NCBI RefSeq assembly: GCF_018129965.1
Contig: NZ_JAFCKW010000003.1
Coordinates: forward strand, 124,001-188,000
DNA from: Bradyrhizobium diazoefficiens
GTDB taxonomy: Bacteria > Pseudomonadota > Alphaproteobacteria > Rhizobiales > Xanthobacteraceae
Direction of reading: 5' to 3'
Length of the DNA: 64,000 nucleotides
Of this stretch, positions 10,220-18,239 are shown one piece after another (position 1 is the stretch's first letter; each line of letters starts with the position of its first letter). The notes beneath the pieces are model-generated. The model was not told where the DNA came from and did not search any database. It saw only the letters and a program-made list of their open reading frames with translations. The position numbers and the translations under genes were made by a program.

Positions 10220-10303
10220 TCCCCGTTTCATCCTCGACCAGCCTTCACGGCGCAAAGAGACCTTCGATCGGCCCGCGCCGGCCGGTCTCGCGACAGGACG
10301 TCG

Positions 10304-10462
10304 ATGAAATCACCTGTGGTCGTCGTTGCCATCACCCTGACCGCGGCCATCCTGGTCGCGGCATCGCTGCTGATCTTCACCGGCGTGCGCAAGAGCGCGG
10401 GGACCTCGACGCTGAATGCGCCTGCGCAGCACCAGCGGCTCAGGCCCACGCATCCGGTCTGA
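10304..10462 (+). CDS. small single-pass membrane protein, unknown
   Basis: A 52-residue frame beginning MKSPVVVVAITLTAAILVAA, preceded by CAGGACG. Residues 4-26 form one hydrophobic helix and the rest is short and polar. It resembles its neighbour only in general design (one helix, short tails). The function is not recognisable. It lies between a GST gene and an acetyltransferase gene on the same strand. Confidence 0.45.
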   Translation: MKSPVVVVAITLTAAILVAASLLIFTGVRKSAGTSTLNAPAQHQRLRPTHPV

Positions 10463-10561
10463 CGACGTCGCAAGGCGCTACGATCGCTCCAACTGCCGGC
10501 AGTCCGCAGCCCTGCGCGACGCCGCGCGCCCGGCGATTGATCGCGACACCGACGATCACGT

Positions 10562-11050
10562 ATGAAGGACCTTCATCGGTCGCGGGACTTTCAGATGTCG
10601 CTCACCATTCGCTCGGTCGCGCAGCAGGATTACGATCAATGGCTGCCGCTGTGGGACGGCTACAACGCCTTCTATGGCCGCTCGGGGCCGACCGCGCTCG
10701 CGCCCGAGATCACGCAAATGACGTGGCAGCGCTTCTTCGATGCCGATGAGCCGGTGCACGGATTGGTCGCCGAGAGCGACGGCCGCCTGCTCGGCATGAC
10801 GAACTATCTGTTCCATCGCAGTACCACCGCGATCGAACCGTCGTGCTATCTGCAGGACCTGTTCACGACGGAAGCCGCGCGCGGCAAGGGCGTTGCCTCC
10901 GCGTTGATCCACGGCGTCTATGAACGGGCGAGGCTGGCAGGATCGCCGCGGGTGTACTGGCAGACGCACGAGACCAATCTCACGGCGCAGAGCCTGTACG
11001 ACAAGGTGGCCGAGCGCTCCGGCTTCATCGTTTATCGCAAGGTGTTCTGA
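10562..11050 (+). CDS. GNAT family N-acetyltransferase
   Basis: A 162-residue acetyl-CoA-dependent transferase. The acetyl-CoA-binding motif A appears as QDLFTTEAARGKGVASALI (about residues 99-117), with the Q/R-x-x-G-x-A signature in ARGKGVA. The substrate is unknown. The start may instead be M12 at 10595 (MSLTIRSV), which fits the usual GNAT N-terminus better; no strong ribosome-binding site separates the two. Confidence 0.85.
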   Translation: MKDLHRSRDFQMSLTIRSVAQQDYDQWLPLWDGYNAFYGRSGPTALAPEITQMTWQRFFDADEPVHGLVAESDGRLLGMTNYLFHRSTTAIEPSCYLQDLFTTEAARGKGVASALIHGVYERARLAGSPRVYWQTHETNLTAQSLYDKVAERSGFIVYRKVF

Positions 11051-11158
11051 CGCTTCGGAGCCTGTGGATAACTCAGCCTGTCACCCGCGCGTAACACTGC
11101 GGGACTAGGCTGTAGTTGCGTCTGATCAGGCCCCCCGTCACCGGTCAAGCGCTCCAAA

Positions 11159-11204
11159 GCGGTCCCCGTCAGTCGCCGCGTCTGACAGGGGCCGCGTTTT
11201 TTTT
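11159..11204 (+). terminator. strong rho-independent terminator (possible sRNA 3' end)
   Basis: GCGGTCCCCGTCAG pairs with CTGACAGGGGCCGC through 12 Watson-Crick pairs plus two wobble or mismatch positions, and eight T residues follow. It lies 109 bases after the acetyltransferase stop codon. The distance leaves room for either a long 3' UTR or a separate short transcript. Confidence 0.8.
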
Positions 11205-11302
11205 GCCTGCGATTGTCAGCATGGCAGCAACGCCGGCAGCGCCTTGCTGCCGCGGTGCACCGCGGTCACAATGGACGCCGCCTTCTCCTGACGAGAACTC
11301 TC

Positions 11303-12244
11303 ATGGAAATTCGTAATCTCGGCGCCTCCGGCCTGCGTGTGTCCGCGGTCGGACTCGGCTGCAACAATTTCGGCCAGCGCATCGACCTCGAAGCCTCGCG
11401 CAAGGTGATCCATCGCGCGCTCGATCTCGGCATCACGCTGTTCGACACCGCCGACATCTATTCGAACATGGGCGGTTCGGAAAACGTGCTCGGCGCCGTG
11501 CTGGGCGATCGCCGCAAGGACATCGTGCTGGCGACGAAATACTCCAAGCCGATGGCCGCGGACGGCACCAAACAGGGCGCATCGCGCCGCTACATCATGG
11601 CCGCGGTGGAAGCGAGCCTGAAGCGTCTGAAGACCGATTACATCGATCTCTACCAGCAGCACGACTACGACCCGCTGACGCCGATCGAGGAGAGTCTGCG
11701 CGCGCTCGACGATCTCGTCCGGCAGGGCAAGGTCCGCTACATCGGCAATTCGAACTTTCCGGCCTGGCGCATCGCGGAGGCCGAATATGTCGCACGCGCG
11801 ATGAATGTCAGCCGCTTCGTCTCCTGCCAGGACGAATATTCGCTGGTCGTGCGCGACATCGAGAAGGAGCTGTTGCCGGCAGCAACGGAATACAAGCTCG
11901 GCCTTTTGCCGTTCTTCCCGCTCGCCAGCGGACTTCTGACCGGCAAATACAAAAGGGGCGAGGCCGCGCCCGGCGACACCCGCTTCGGGCAGACGCCGCG
12001 GCTCCGCGACCGCTACGTCACGCCGCGCAACGAGGCCATCGTCGAGAAGCTGCAGGCCTTCGCGCAGGCGCGCGGCCACTCCATGCTGGAACTCGCGTTC
12101 TCCTGGCTCGCCGCACGCCCGCAGGTGTCGAGCGTGATCGCCGGCGCCACCCGCGCCGAGCAGATCGAGCAGAACGTCAAGGCGATCGCGTGGAAGCTGA
12201 GCGCCGAAGAGATGGCGGAGATCGACAAAATCACGCTGGGCTGA
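11303..12244 (+). CDS. aldo/keto reductase
   Basis: A 313-residue NADPH-dependent oxidoreductase of the AKR superfamily (TIM barrel). The full catalytic tetrad is visible: D48 and Y53 (FDTADIY), K79 (LATKYS) and H120 (YQQHDYDP). The C-terminal cofactor-binding stretch reads VIAGATRAEQIEQN. It resembles the bacterial YhdN/Tas-like group that reduces assorted carbonyls; the substrate is not predictable. Translation starts at 11303 (MEIRNLG), the usual N-terminus for the family. It converges with the monooxygenase gene 18 bases downstream. Confidence 0.93.
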   Translation: MEIRNLGASGLRVSAVGLGCNNFGQRIDLEASRKVIHRALDLGITLFDTADIYSNMGGSENVLGAVLGDRRKDIVLATKYSKPMAADGTKQGASRRYIMAAVEASLKRLKTDYIDLYQQHDYDPLTPIEESLRALDDLVRQGKVRYIGNSNFPAWRIAEAEYVARAMNVSRFVSCQDEYSLVVRDIEKELLPAATEYKLGLLPFFPLASGLLTGKYKRGEAAPGDTRFGQTPRLRDRYVTPRNEAIVEKLQAFAQARGHSMLELAFSWLAARPQVSSVIAGATRAEQIEQNVKAIAWKLSAEEMAEIDKITLG

Positions 12245-12262
12245 TGCTTGCGGCGCGGCGCG

Positions 12263-12586
12263 TTACTTCGCGCCGTGTCCGACCGTCTGGATCACCTCGA
12301 AGCCCTCGAACTGAGGATGGCCGAGATAGGTCGGCTTGGTGTCGCCGGCCCGCGCATGCGCCGCGCGAAACGCTTCCGATCTGGTCCAGGCCTCGAACGC
12401 GGCGTGGTTCGCCCACACGGTGTGCGAGGCATAGAGCGTGTGGTCTTCCAGCTCCGGCCCCTTCAAGAGATGAAATTCGACGAAGCCCGGCACCTTGTCC
12501 AGATGCGTGTCGCGCGAGAGCCAGACCTGCTCGAAGGCGGGCTCCGAGCCCCTGGCGACGCGGAAGCGGTTCATGGCGATGTACAT
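12263..12586 (-). CDS. IsdG/HmuQ-like haem-degrading monooxygenase (ABM superfamily)
   Basis: A 107-residue ferredoxin-like ABM-fold protein. The layout matches IsdG-type haem oxygenases closely: AMNRFRV with N6, a VPGFVEFHLL strand, then TVWANHAAFEAW with W67, and SEAFRAAH with H77. Asn, Trp and His at these spacings are the IsdG catalytic triad (N7/W67/H77 in Staphylococcus aureus). HmuQ and HmuD of Bradyrhizobium japonicum are known enzymes of this class that release iron from haem. The function is therefore inferred with fair confidence. No haem-uptake genes or iron-response sites are visible nearby. Confidence 0.78.
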   Translation of the reverse strand: MYIAMNRFRVARGSEPAFEQVWLSRDTHLDKVPGFVEFHLLKGPELEDHTLYASHTVWANHAAFEAWTRSEAFRAAHARAGDTKPTYLGHPQFEGFEVIQTVGHGAK

Positions 12587-12619
12587 GGGTGTGGTCTCCT
12601 GATGTTTCGCCGATCATGT

Positions 12620-12724
12620 CGTCATTCCGGGATGCGCCGCAAGGCGCAGGCCCGGAATCCATCTTGCGACGGAACGCGTGGACCGATGGATTCCGGGCTC
12701 GCGCTTCGCGCCCCGGAATGATGG
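12620..12724. repeat. ATTCCGGG-type palindromic repeat, family B
   Basis: Two hairpin units (CATTCCGGGATGCGCC...GGCGCAGGCCCGGAATCC and GGATTCCGGGCTCGCGC...GCGCCCCGGAATG) are arranged head to head. Copies or half copies occur near 24.5, 25.4 and 39.5 kb. It fills the space between the monooxygenase promoter and the DUF1501 stop codon. Confidence 0.85.
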
Positions 12725-12730
12725 CTTGGG

Positions 12731-13948
12731 TTAAGCGACCAGCCCCTTCATCGGCCTCGCATTCGCGCTGTCCGGGAACACCGTCTCGGCGAGCACGCGA
12801 TCGGACAGGCCGAACTGGCCTTGCAGCACGCCCTTGATCACCGAGCGCAGGTCAGTCGTCGGCTTGAGGTCCCGGCCTTCATGGAGGTTGGCGGGCTTGA
12901 GGCCGGGCCAGTCGGAGATGACGCGGCCGCCCTTGACGGCGCCGCCGGCGAGCAGCGCGATGGTGCCGGTGCCGTGGTCGGTGCCGTCGGTGCCGTTGAT
13001 GCGTGCGGTGCGGCCGAATTCGGTGGCGACGACCACGGCGGTGTCGCGCCAGCGATCGCCGAGGCCGTTTTCGAATTCGGCGAGCGCGCCGTCGAGCCCG
13101 CCGAGCAGGAAGGCGAGACGCCCGACCGGGCCGCCTTCATTGGCGTGGGTGTCCCAGCCGTCGAAGGCGAGCGCGGCGATGCGCGGGCCGTCGTCGGCCG
13201 CCATCAGCTTTGCGGCGCCCCGCGCCACCTGGCGCATTTGCGCGACCTGGTTGCCGGGCTTCGGCTTCATGTCGTCGCCGCTCGCGACCTTGTCGAGTTG
13301 CAGGCCCTGCGACAGCGCAGAGGCCAGCACGGGATCACGGTGACGGTAGAGCTCGACCAGCCGCATCGCGGTGTCGTCATCGGCCTGCGGCAGCGCCACC
13401 GGCGCCCAACCGACGGTCGGCGCATTGCCGCGCAGCACCAGCGGCGTGGTCGGTCCGACCGCAAGACCGCTCGAGACGCGCTCGCCGCGCGGCAGCGCTT
13501 CCAGCGCGCGGTTGAGCCAGCCGGACTGCACCCGGCCCGGACCGGCATAGCCGCTTTCGAGCACGTCCTGGCCGTCGAAATGCGAACGGTCGCGATAGGG
13601 GGTCGCGACCGCATGGATCACCGCGGCATGCTTGTCGCGATGCATGCGCGCGAATTCCGGCATCGCCGGATGCAGCCCAAAGAACGAATCCAGCATGAGC
13701 GCGGGATGCGCGCCATCGGCGGCGAGCGCGATCGATCCGTGCAGGCCGGCATAGTCGGGGTCGCCGACCGGCGCGACAGTCGAGAGTCCGTCGAGCGCGC
13801 CGCGCAGGATCACCACGATCAGCCTGGGATCGCGCCCGTCGGCGGCGCGCGCGAATTTCGGCAAGTAAGCCCAGGCCGCGAACGAGGCACCGCCGAGCAG
13901 GACGCCACGGCGCGAGGTGAGGAGCCGGTTTTCGACGCAGTCGATCAT
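12731..13948 (-). CDS. DUF1501 domain protein, Tat-exported
   Basis: A 405-residue protein of the DUF1501 family, related to the sulfatase/alkaline phosphatase fold. The N-terminus carries a twin-arginine signal (SRRGVLLGG with R13-R14), so export of the folded protein is likely. Conserved stretches include VVILRGALDGLS, RSHFDGQDVLESG, FDGWDTHANEGG and EFGRTARINGTDGTDHG, the last two being the family hallmarks. The start is placed at 13948, six bases after AGAGGAG. It overlaps the stop of the upstream DUF1800 gene, so the pair is translationally coupled. The biochemical role is not established. Confidence 0.9.
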   Translation of the reverse strand: MIDCVENRLLTSRRGVLLGGASFAAWAYLPKFARAADGRDPRLIVVILRGALDGLSTVAPVGDPDYAGLHGSIALAADGAHPALMLDSFFGLHPAMPEFARMHRDKHAAVIHAVATPYRDRSHFDGQDVLESGYAGPGRVQSGWLNRALEALPRGERVSSGLAVGPTTPLVLRGNAPTVGWAPVALPQADDDTAMRLVELYRHRDPVLASALSQGLQLDKVASGDDMKPKPGNQVAQMRQVARGAAKLMAADDGPRIAALAFDGWDTHANEGGPVGRLAFLLGGLDGALAEFENGLGDRWRDTAVVVATEFGRTARINGTDGTDHGTGTIALLAGGAVKGGRVISDWPGLKPANLHEGRDLKPTTDLRSVIKGVLQGQFGLSDRVLAETVFPDSANARPMKGLVA

Positions 13949-13950
13949 GA

Positions 13951-15507
13951 TCATCTCCTCTGCATTTCCGGCGACATCAGCAGCAGCGCCAGCGCCTGCT
14001 GGCGCGATTCCGCGCGCTCGATGGTCTTGCGCGTATCGATCGAGGCCGCGTCCGCGGCGGCGAACTCCAGGAGGTCGATTGGATCGACATTGTTGCCGAG
14101 CCGCGCTCCCAACTGCGCCGCGATGTCGAGCCGGAGCTTGAGGCCTTCCGGCGCGGCCCAGGCGGCGCTGGTGTCGGGGAAACCGTTGGGGCCGGCCGGC
14201 GTCCACAGGGGCTGGCCGAGCAGGTTGAGGCTGTTCAGATAGGGGCCGGGGTCCTCCGGCACGCGTGCGAGCAGCCGGCCGCTCGCGACCAGGAAATCAT
14301 ACGGCGAGCGCATCTTGGTCAGCGGCGCGCGCCAGGCCTCGTCGGAATCGACAAGCGCCGTCGCCACCGCCTTGAGATCGCCGTCGGTCTTGACGAAGAT
14401 GTCGCGCAGTCGCGCCACCAGGGCCGGCGGCGGATCGTCGGCAACGAAATGGCGGACGAGTTTGGTGGCGACGAAATTCGCAGTGGACGGATGGCGCGCG
14501 ATGTCGGCGAGCGCGGCTTCGCCCTGCGCCAGCCCGGTCGCCTCGTAGGTCTTGCCGAGCAGCATTTGCGGCCCCGGCTGGTGCGCATTGGCGTTGAAAA
14601 CGAAGGCGCCGGGCGTGCCGAGCTGGCCCTGGCGCCCCGCAAACGTCCAGCCCGTGATGATGCGCGCGAGCGAGGTGACGTCCTCCTGCGTGTAGCCGCC
14701 GCCGACGCCGAGCGTATGCAGCTCCATGATCTCGCGTGCGAGATTTTCGTTCAGCCCGCGCTTGCGATTCTGCCCGGCGCGCGAATCCGGCCCGAGCGAT
14801 TGCTGATTGTCGAGAAAGAACAGCATCGCCGGATGCTGTTCGACCGCCTTGAGCATATCGGCGAAGCGCCCGAGCACATGCGGCCTGATCGCCTCGCGCT
14901 CGAACGCGCCGGCCCACATCCGGGCCAGTTCGCCCTTACTCGCGGAAATGCAGAAATGGTTGGACCAGAACACCACGAGGCGCTCGGTGAAGCCGCACTC
15001 AACCAGCGTGGCACGCTGCAGCCGCGCCAGCGCCTCGGCGCGGTAAGTCTTCTGGATGACGTTGAGCGGCTGTGCCGCAGGCTTTGCGGCGGGCGGCGCG
15101 GCCGTGCTCGGCTGCATGGTGTCGGGCTTCGCCGAGGCGTCGGCGGGCTTCGCCTCGGCCATCTGGCCGGCGATCTCGGTCGCCACGGTGTTGAGCGAGA
15201 GATTGCGGCGAGGCCCGGGCTTCTGATCGGGTTGCGCCGGCGGCGCTTCGGCCGGCGCGCCGGCCTTGGCGGCAGCCTCGCGCGCCTGCTTGACCTGATC
15301 CTGATAGGCGAACACGGCCTGGCCGAGTTGCGGCGTCGATTGCAGGCCGGGCGCCTCCAGCAGCACGCCGTTGGGACGGGCGAGTTCCGCCTTCACGAAT
15401 CCGCGCGGATCTGAAGCCGCGTTGATCAGATCGCCTGAGGCTCCGCCGCGGGCCCCGAAGCCGAAACGGTTGAGCGCGACCAGTGCGGCTTGCGAATCGC
15501 GGGCCAT
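13951..15507 (-). CDS. DUF1800 domain protein
   Basis: A 518-residue protein of the DUF1800 family. The N-terminal LNRFGFGAR and the later FWSNHFCIS, NENLAREIMELHTLGV and GYTQEDV segments are typical. Residues 70-135 are an Ala/Pro/Lys-rich insert that looks like a flexible linker. No clear signal peptide is visible. It is the first gene of a two-gene operon with the DUF1501 gene, overlapping it by a few bases. This pairing recurs across many bacteria, suggesting one shared function that remains unknown. Confidence 0.9.
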   Translation of the reverse strand: MARDSQAALVALNRFGFGARGGASGDLINAASDPRGFVKAELARPNGVLLEAPGLQSTPQLGQAVFAYQDQVKQAREAAAKAGAPAEAPPAQPDQKPGPRRNLSLNTVATEIAGQMAEAKPADASAKPDTMQPSTAAPPAAKPAAQPLNVIQKTYRAEALARLQRATLVECGFTERLVVFWSNHFCISASKGELARMWAGAFEREAIRPHVLGRFADMLKAVEQHPAMLFFLDNQQSLGPDSRAGQNRKRGLNENLAREIMELHTLGVGGGYTQEDVTSLARIITGWTFAGRQGQLGTPGAFVFNANAHQPGPQMLLGKTYEATGLAQGEAALADIARHPSTANFVATKLVRHFVADDPPPALVARLRDIFVKTDGDLKAVATALVDSDEAWRAPLTKMRSPYDFLVASGRLLARVPEDPGPYLNSLNLLGQPLWTPAGPNGFPDTSAAWAAPEGLKLRLDIAAQLGARLGNNVDPIDLLEFAAADAASIDTRKTIERAESRQQALALLLMSPEMQRR

Positions 15508-15621
15508 CGATTTGTCCTTTGCGCGCTGCCAGCCGCTTTGCGAGTCCAGATGCAGCGCCTAATATACTGCAGCGGGAGATGAACCCGACATGAAAATGAC
15601 GGCGAAGCTTTTGCGCACATC

Positions 15622-15837
15622 ATGACAAATTCGCAAGAATTCCCGATGCGGGAACCACGCCGCCTCGCCTGTTCCCGCTGCGGCACCGAATTCGGCTGCG
15701 ATCTCTCCGGCACGTGCTGGTGCGCGGAGGAGACGGCGCGACTGCCGATGCCGGTCAAGGGCGAGGATTGCCTGTGCCGGGAATGCCTGCGCAAGGCGGC
15801 GACGGAGTTGCGTCAAGCGCGGGAAGACAACCGCTAA
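15622..15837 (+). CDS. cysteine-rich CWC-family small protein
   Basis: A 71-residue protein with cysteines in CSRCGTEFGC (17-26), TCWC (31-34) and CLCREC (50-55). The spacing fits the cysteine-rich CWC family, probably a small zinc-binding protein. A shorter start (M9, MREPRRL) is possible. The function is unknown. It is transcribed opposite to the DUF1800 gene and ends just before a palindromic repeat. Confidence 0.75.
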   Translation: MTNSQEFPMREPRRLACSRCGTEFGCDLSGTCWCAEETARLPMPVKGEDCLCRECLRKAATELRQAREDNR

Positions 15838-15841
15838 CTCG

Positions 15842-15972
15842 ATGTCGTCCCGGCGAACGCCGGGACCCATAACCCCAGGGAAACGTTTGGTGAAGACTCA
15901 TCGCTCGGGACTGATGCCGACCGCACACGATGGATCACGCGGTATGGGTCCCTGCGTTCGCAGGAACGACCA
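15842..15972. repeat. GTCGTCCC-type palindromic repeat, family C
   Basis: The left arm (GTCGTCCCGGCGAACGCC, then GGGACCCATAACC) pairs with the right arm (GTATGGGTCCCTGCGTTCGC, then AGGAACGACCAGGAC), with a variable centre. Related copies are at about 41.3 and 42.7 kb. Confidence 0.8.
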
Positions 15973-15988
15973 GGACGAGAAGCCTCGC

Positions 15989-16687
15989 CTACACCGCGTG
16001 CCCCGGCGATTTCCGCGCCATGCCGTCGAACGCGTCGAGCAGCTTTTCCCGCCACGCATAGACCGGATCGTCGGCCTCCAGCAGCTTGAACGGGCTCGTC
16101 ACCCGCGCCCATTGAAAACCGCCGAACACGATGTAGTCGGCATAGTTCGGCGCGCTGCCGCCGATGAAGGGCTGCTTCTTCAAAGTCTGCCGCATCACTT
16201 CCAGCGACTTGCGGAATGCGACCACGCCGCTGTCGCGGCCCGCCATGATGTCTTCCAGCGATTTGCCGCCGAAGCGCGCCTCGCGCGACTGGCGGAAATA
16301 GGCCGCGTCGATGTCGGCGAGGTTCTTCGGGATGTCGGCGATGATCAGCGGAAAGATGCCGCCGACGATGGCGATGTCGCCCCATGCGTTGATCATGCGC
16401 GCCATGGCGCGGCCGCCCTCGCCGCCGAACAGCGACGGCCGGTCCGGAAAATTGTCTTCGAGGTAATTGGCGATCGCCCAGGAATCGACCACGGGCTTGT
16501 CGTGATGCAGCAGCACCGGGACTTTATCGGAGCCGTGCGGCGCGATCGCGCCCTTTTCGGTGAAGCGCCAGGGCAGCGTCTCCGCCGCCAGCCCCTTGTG
16601 CGCCAGTGCCATCCGCGTGCGCCAGCAAAACGGGCTGAACGGGCGGGCGGCGTCGGTGCCGACGAGTTCGAACAGTTTGAGGGACAT
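15989..16687 (-). CDS. glutathione S-transferase family protein
   Basis: A 232-residue GST-like protein. The N-terminal thioredoxin-like domain contains ARPFSPFCWRTRMALAHKGL, where FCWR occupies the active-site region. The cis-proline is in KVPVLLHHD and the Glu/Asp-Ser equivalent is in PVVDSWAI. A helical C-terminal domain follows. It resembles the beta-etherase/GstA-like bacterial group more than the gene at 9.2 kb, with which it shares little detail. The start at 16687 has GGAG seven bases upstream. Confidence 0.88.
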   Translation of the reverse strand: MSLKLFELVGTDAARPFSPFCWRTRMALAHKGLAAETLPWRFTEKGAIAPHGSDKVPVLLHHDKPVVDSWAIANYLEDNFPDRPSLFGGEGGRAMARMINAWGDIAIVGGIFPLIIADIPKNLADIDAAYFRQSREARFGGKSLEDIMAGRDSGVVAFRKSLEVMRQTLKKQPFIGGSAPNYADYIVFGGFQWARVTSPFKLLEADDPVYAWREKLLDAFDGMARKSPGHAV

Positions 16688-16698
16688 GGCTGCTGCTC

Positions 16699-16780
16699 CG
16701 TCATTGCGCGCGCAGCGAAGCCATTCAGACTGCCGCCGCAGCGACATTCTGGATGGCTTCGCTTGCGCTCGCAATGGCGT
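16699..16780. repeat. TCATTGCG-type palindromic repeat, family D
   Basis: TCATTGCGCGCGCAGCGAAGCCATTC on one side is matched by TGGATGGCTTCGCTTGCG and GCTCGCAATGG on the other, forming a long imperfect dyad. It overlaps the region just upstream of the GST start codon, so it may lie in that gene's leader. A partial copy is seen near 4.5 kb. Confidence 0.75.
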
Positions 16781-16940
16781 TGTTGAGGCGGGCGGGCGCA
16801 CCAAAATCAGCTGTCGTGCCCCGCGCAGACGGCGCTTCCAGTACGCCGTGACGCTCGTTGAGACACACGACGGCCGGTGTTTACTGGATCATCCGCCTTC
16901 GCGGATGAAGACAGCAAGAGTGCGGGGAGAGGCGAAAGCA

Positions 16941-17171
16941 TCACCGCCGGTGCGTTCGCAGTAACTGCTCACCGTCCGCGGTCACCGCGATGACCAGCCC
17001 TACGCCGGACCGCGTCTCGCGCGCGACATAGCCGCGGTCGGCGGCGTCCTCCCAGATGGTGAGGCGCGGGCACGAGGTTTTCCAGGTCGCGATCACCTCG
17101 GCATAGGGGCGTGGCTCGCGGGCGACCCATTCGACGAAGTCCAGCACCAGCGGATCGGCTGTCTCGCTCAT
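16941..17171 (-). CDS. conserved small protein, unknown (possible winged-helix fold)
   Basis: A 76-residue acidic-to-basic protein. The middle (ATWKTSCPRLTIWEDAADRGYV) followed by a beta-like VGLVIAVTADGEQLL resembles the helix-wing arrangement of small MarR-like proteins, but this is only a structural impression. Its ATG overlaps the stop codon of the upstream TSUP permease gene by four bases, so the two are translationally coupled and probably work together. Confidence 0.65.
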   Translation of the reverse strand: MSETADPLVLDFVEWVAREPRPYAEVIATWKTSCPRLTIWEDAADRGYVARETRSGVGLVIAVTADGEQLLRTHRR

Positions 17172-17947
17172 TGCAAACCTCCCTTGTCGAAAGCGGCCGC
17201 AACCTGCGGGTGGAGCAGCAGCCAGCCGCCGTGGACGATGTAGTAACAGGCGATGGTGGTGATCAGCTTGTTGGACCAGGCCACGAATTGCTGGTCGGTC
17301 ATGGCTTCCAGGATGCGCCGCGCCAGCGTGGTGCCGAGCATCGAGGTGAGAATCGCGATGCCGGCGAGCACGGGATCGAGGCTCGCGGCCTGGTCAATCA
17401 CCCCGCCGAAATAGATCAGCTTGGTGAAGTGGCTGACGAGCTGGCACATCGCCTTGGTCGCGACCTTCTCGCGCCGGCCGAAATCGCCGCCGAGGAAGAA
17501 GGTGTCGAGCAGCGGTCCCGACACGCCGGTCATCAGCATCAGGCCCATGCAGATCGTGCCGTAGACCGTGCCCTGCCAGAGCCTGTCAGGATCCGGCTTG
17601 ACGGATGAAGGCAGCAATCGCGCCATGAACGGCGTGATGCCGAGCAGCAGCAGCGCCATCGGCTTGTCCGGAACGTAGCGGGTGAGCGACCAGGCGCCGA
17701 GCGCAATGGCGGCGCCGACCATATAGTTCGCGACCGGCCGCCAGCGGATATGGGCGCGCCACAGCAAGGCGCGCCAGCCGTTCGAGGCCATCTGCGTGAT
17801 CGCATGCAGCACCATCGCGGTCGGCAGCGGCATCAGGGCGAGCAGCACGCCGATCAGGATCAGCCCGCCCGCCATGCCGAACAGCCCCGACAGGAACGCG
17901 GTGGCGACCATCAGCAAACCGAGGGCAGCGATCATGATGGGCGTCAC
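17168..17947 (-). CDS. TSUP (TauE/SafE) family membrane permease
   Basis: A 259-residue integral membrane protein with about eight hydrophobic segments. The glycine-rich N-terminal repeat (SGLFGMAGGLILIGVLLALMP) is the TauE/SafE signature. Family members export or import sulfite, sulfoacetate or other organosulfonates; the substrate here is not known. It is divergent from a LysR-type regulator whose start lies 292 bases away, a layout typical of a regulator controlling its neighbour. The four-base overlap with the downstream 76-residue gene indicates an operon. Confidence 0.85.
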   Translation of the reverse strand: MTPIMIAALGLLMVATAFLSGLFGMAGGLILIGVLLALMPLPTAMVLHAITQMASNGWRALLWRAHIRWRPVANYMVGAAIALGAWSLTRYVPDKPMALLLLGITPFMARLLPSSVKPDPDRLWQGTVYGTICMGLMLMTGVSGPLLDTFFLGGDFGRREKVATKAMCQLVSHFTKLIYFGGVIDQAASLDPVLAGIAILTSMLGTTLARRILEAMTDQQFVAWSNKLITTIACYYIVHGGWLLLHPQVAAAFDKGGLQ

Positions 17948-17988
17948 GTGGGGTCTCCTGTTGATTGGTTAGGGACGCAACCTGTTCG

Positions 17989-18121
17989 CCCCCCTCGCGC
18001 CGCCTGCGGGGTGAGGGGGAGTCTCAGCGGGGACGGCGAGCATGAGACTCGCGGAGAGTCCCACTCACCCGGAATTTGCTCTCGCAAATTCCGGCCTCTC
18101 CCGGCACGCGGGGAGAGGCGA
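17989..18121. repeat. composite CCTCTCCCC/GGGGAGAGG repeat between divergent genes
   Basis: Several short dyads are packed together: CCCCCTCGCG...GGTGAGGGGG, GAGACTC pairs, GGAATTTGC/GCAAATTCC, and CCTCTCCCGG...CGGGGAGAGG. It occupies most of the TSUP-LysR intergenic region, leaving about 115 bases next to the LysR start for a promoter. Confidence 0.7.
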
Positions 18122-18239
18122 AGAACGACGCCTCGAGGCAAATCAACTTGGAATTACTCTCATTCTTTTGCCTCCCTTGCCCCGTCTTCGCAAACTGAGT
18201 TATCTTGGCCTGGCATCAGCTTTCCTGAGGGTAGGACAT

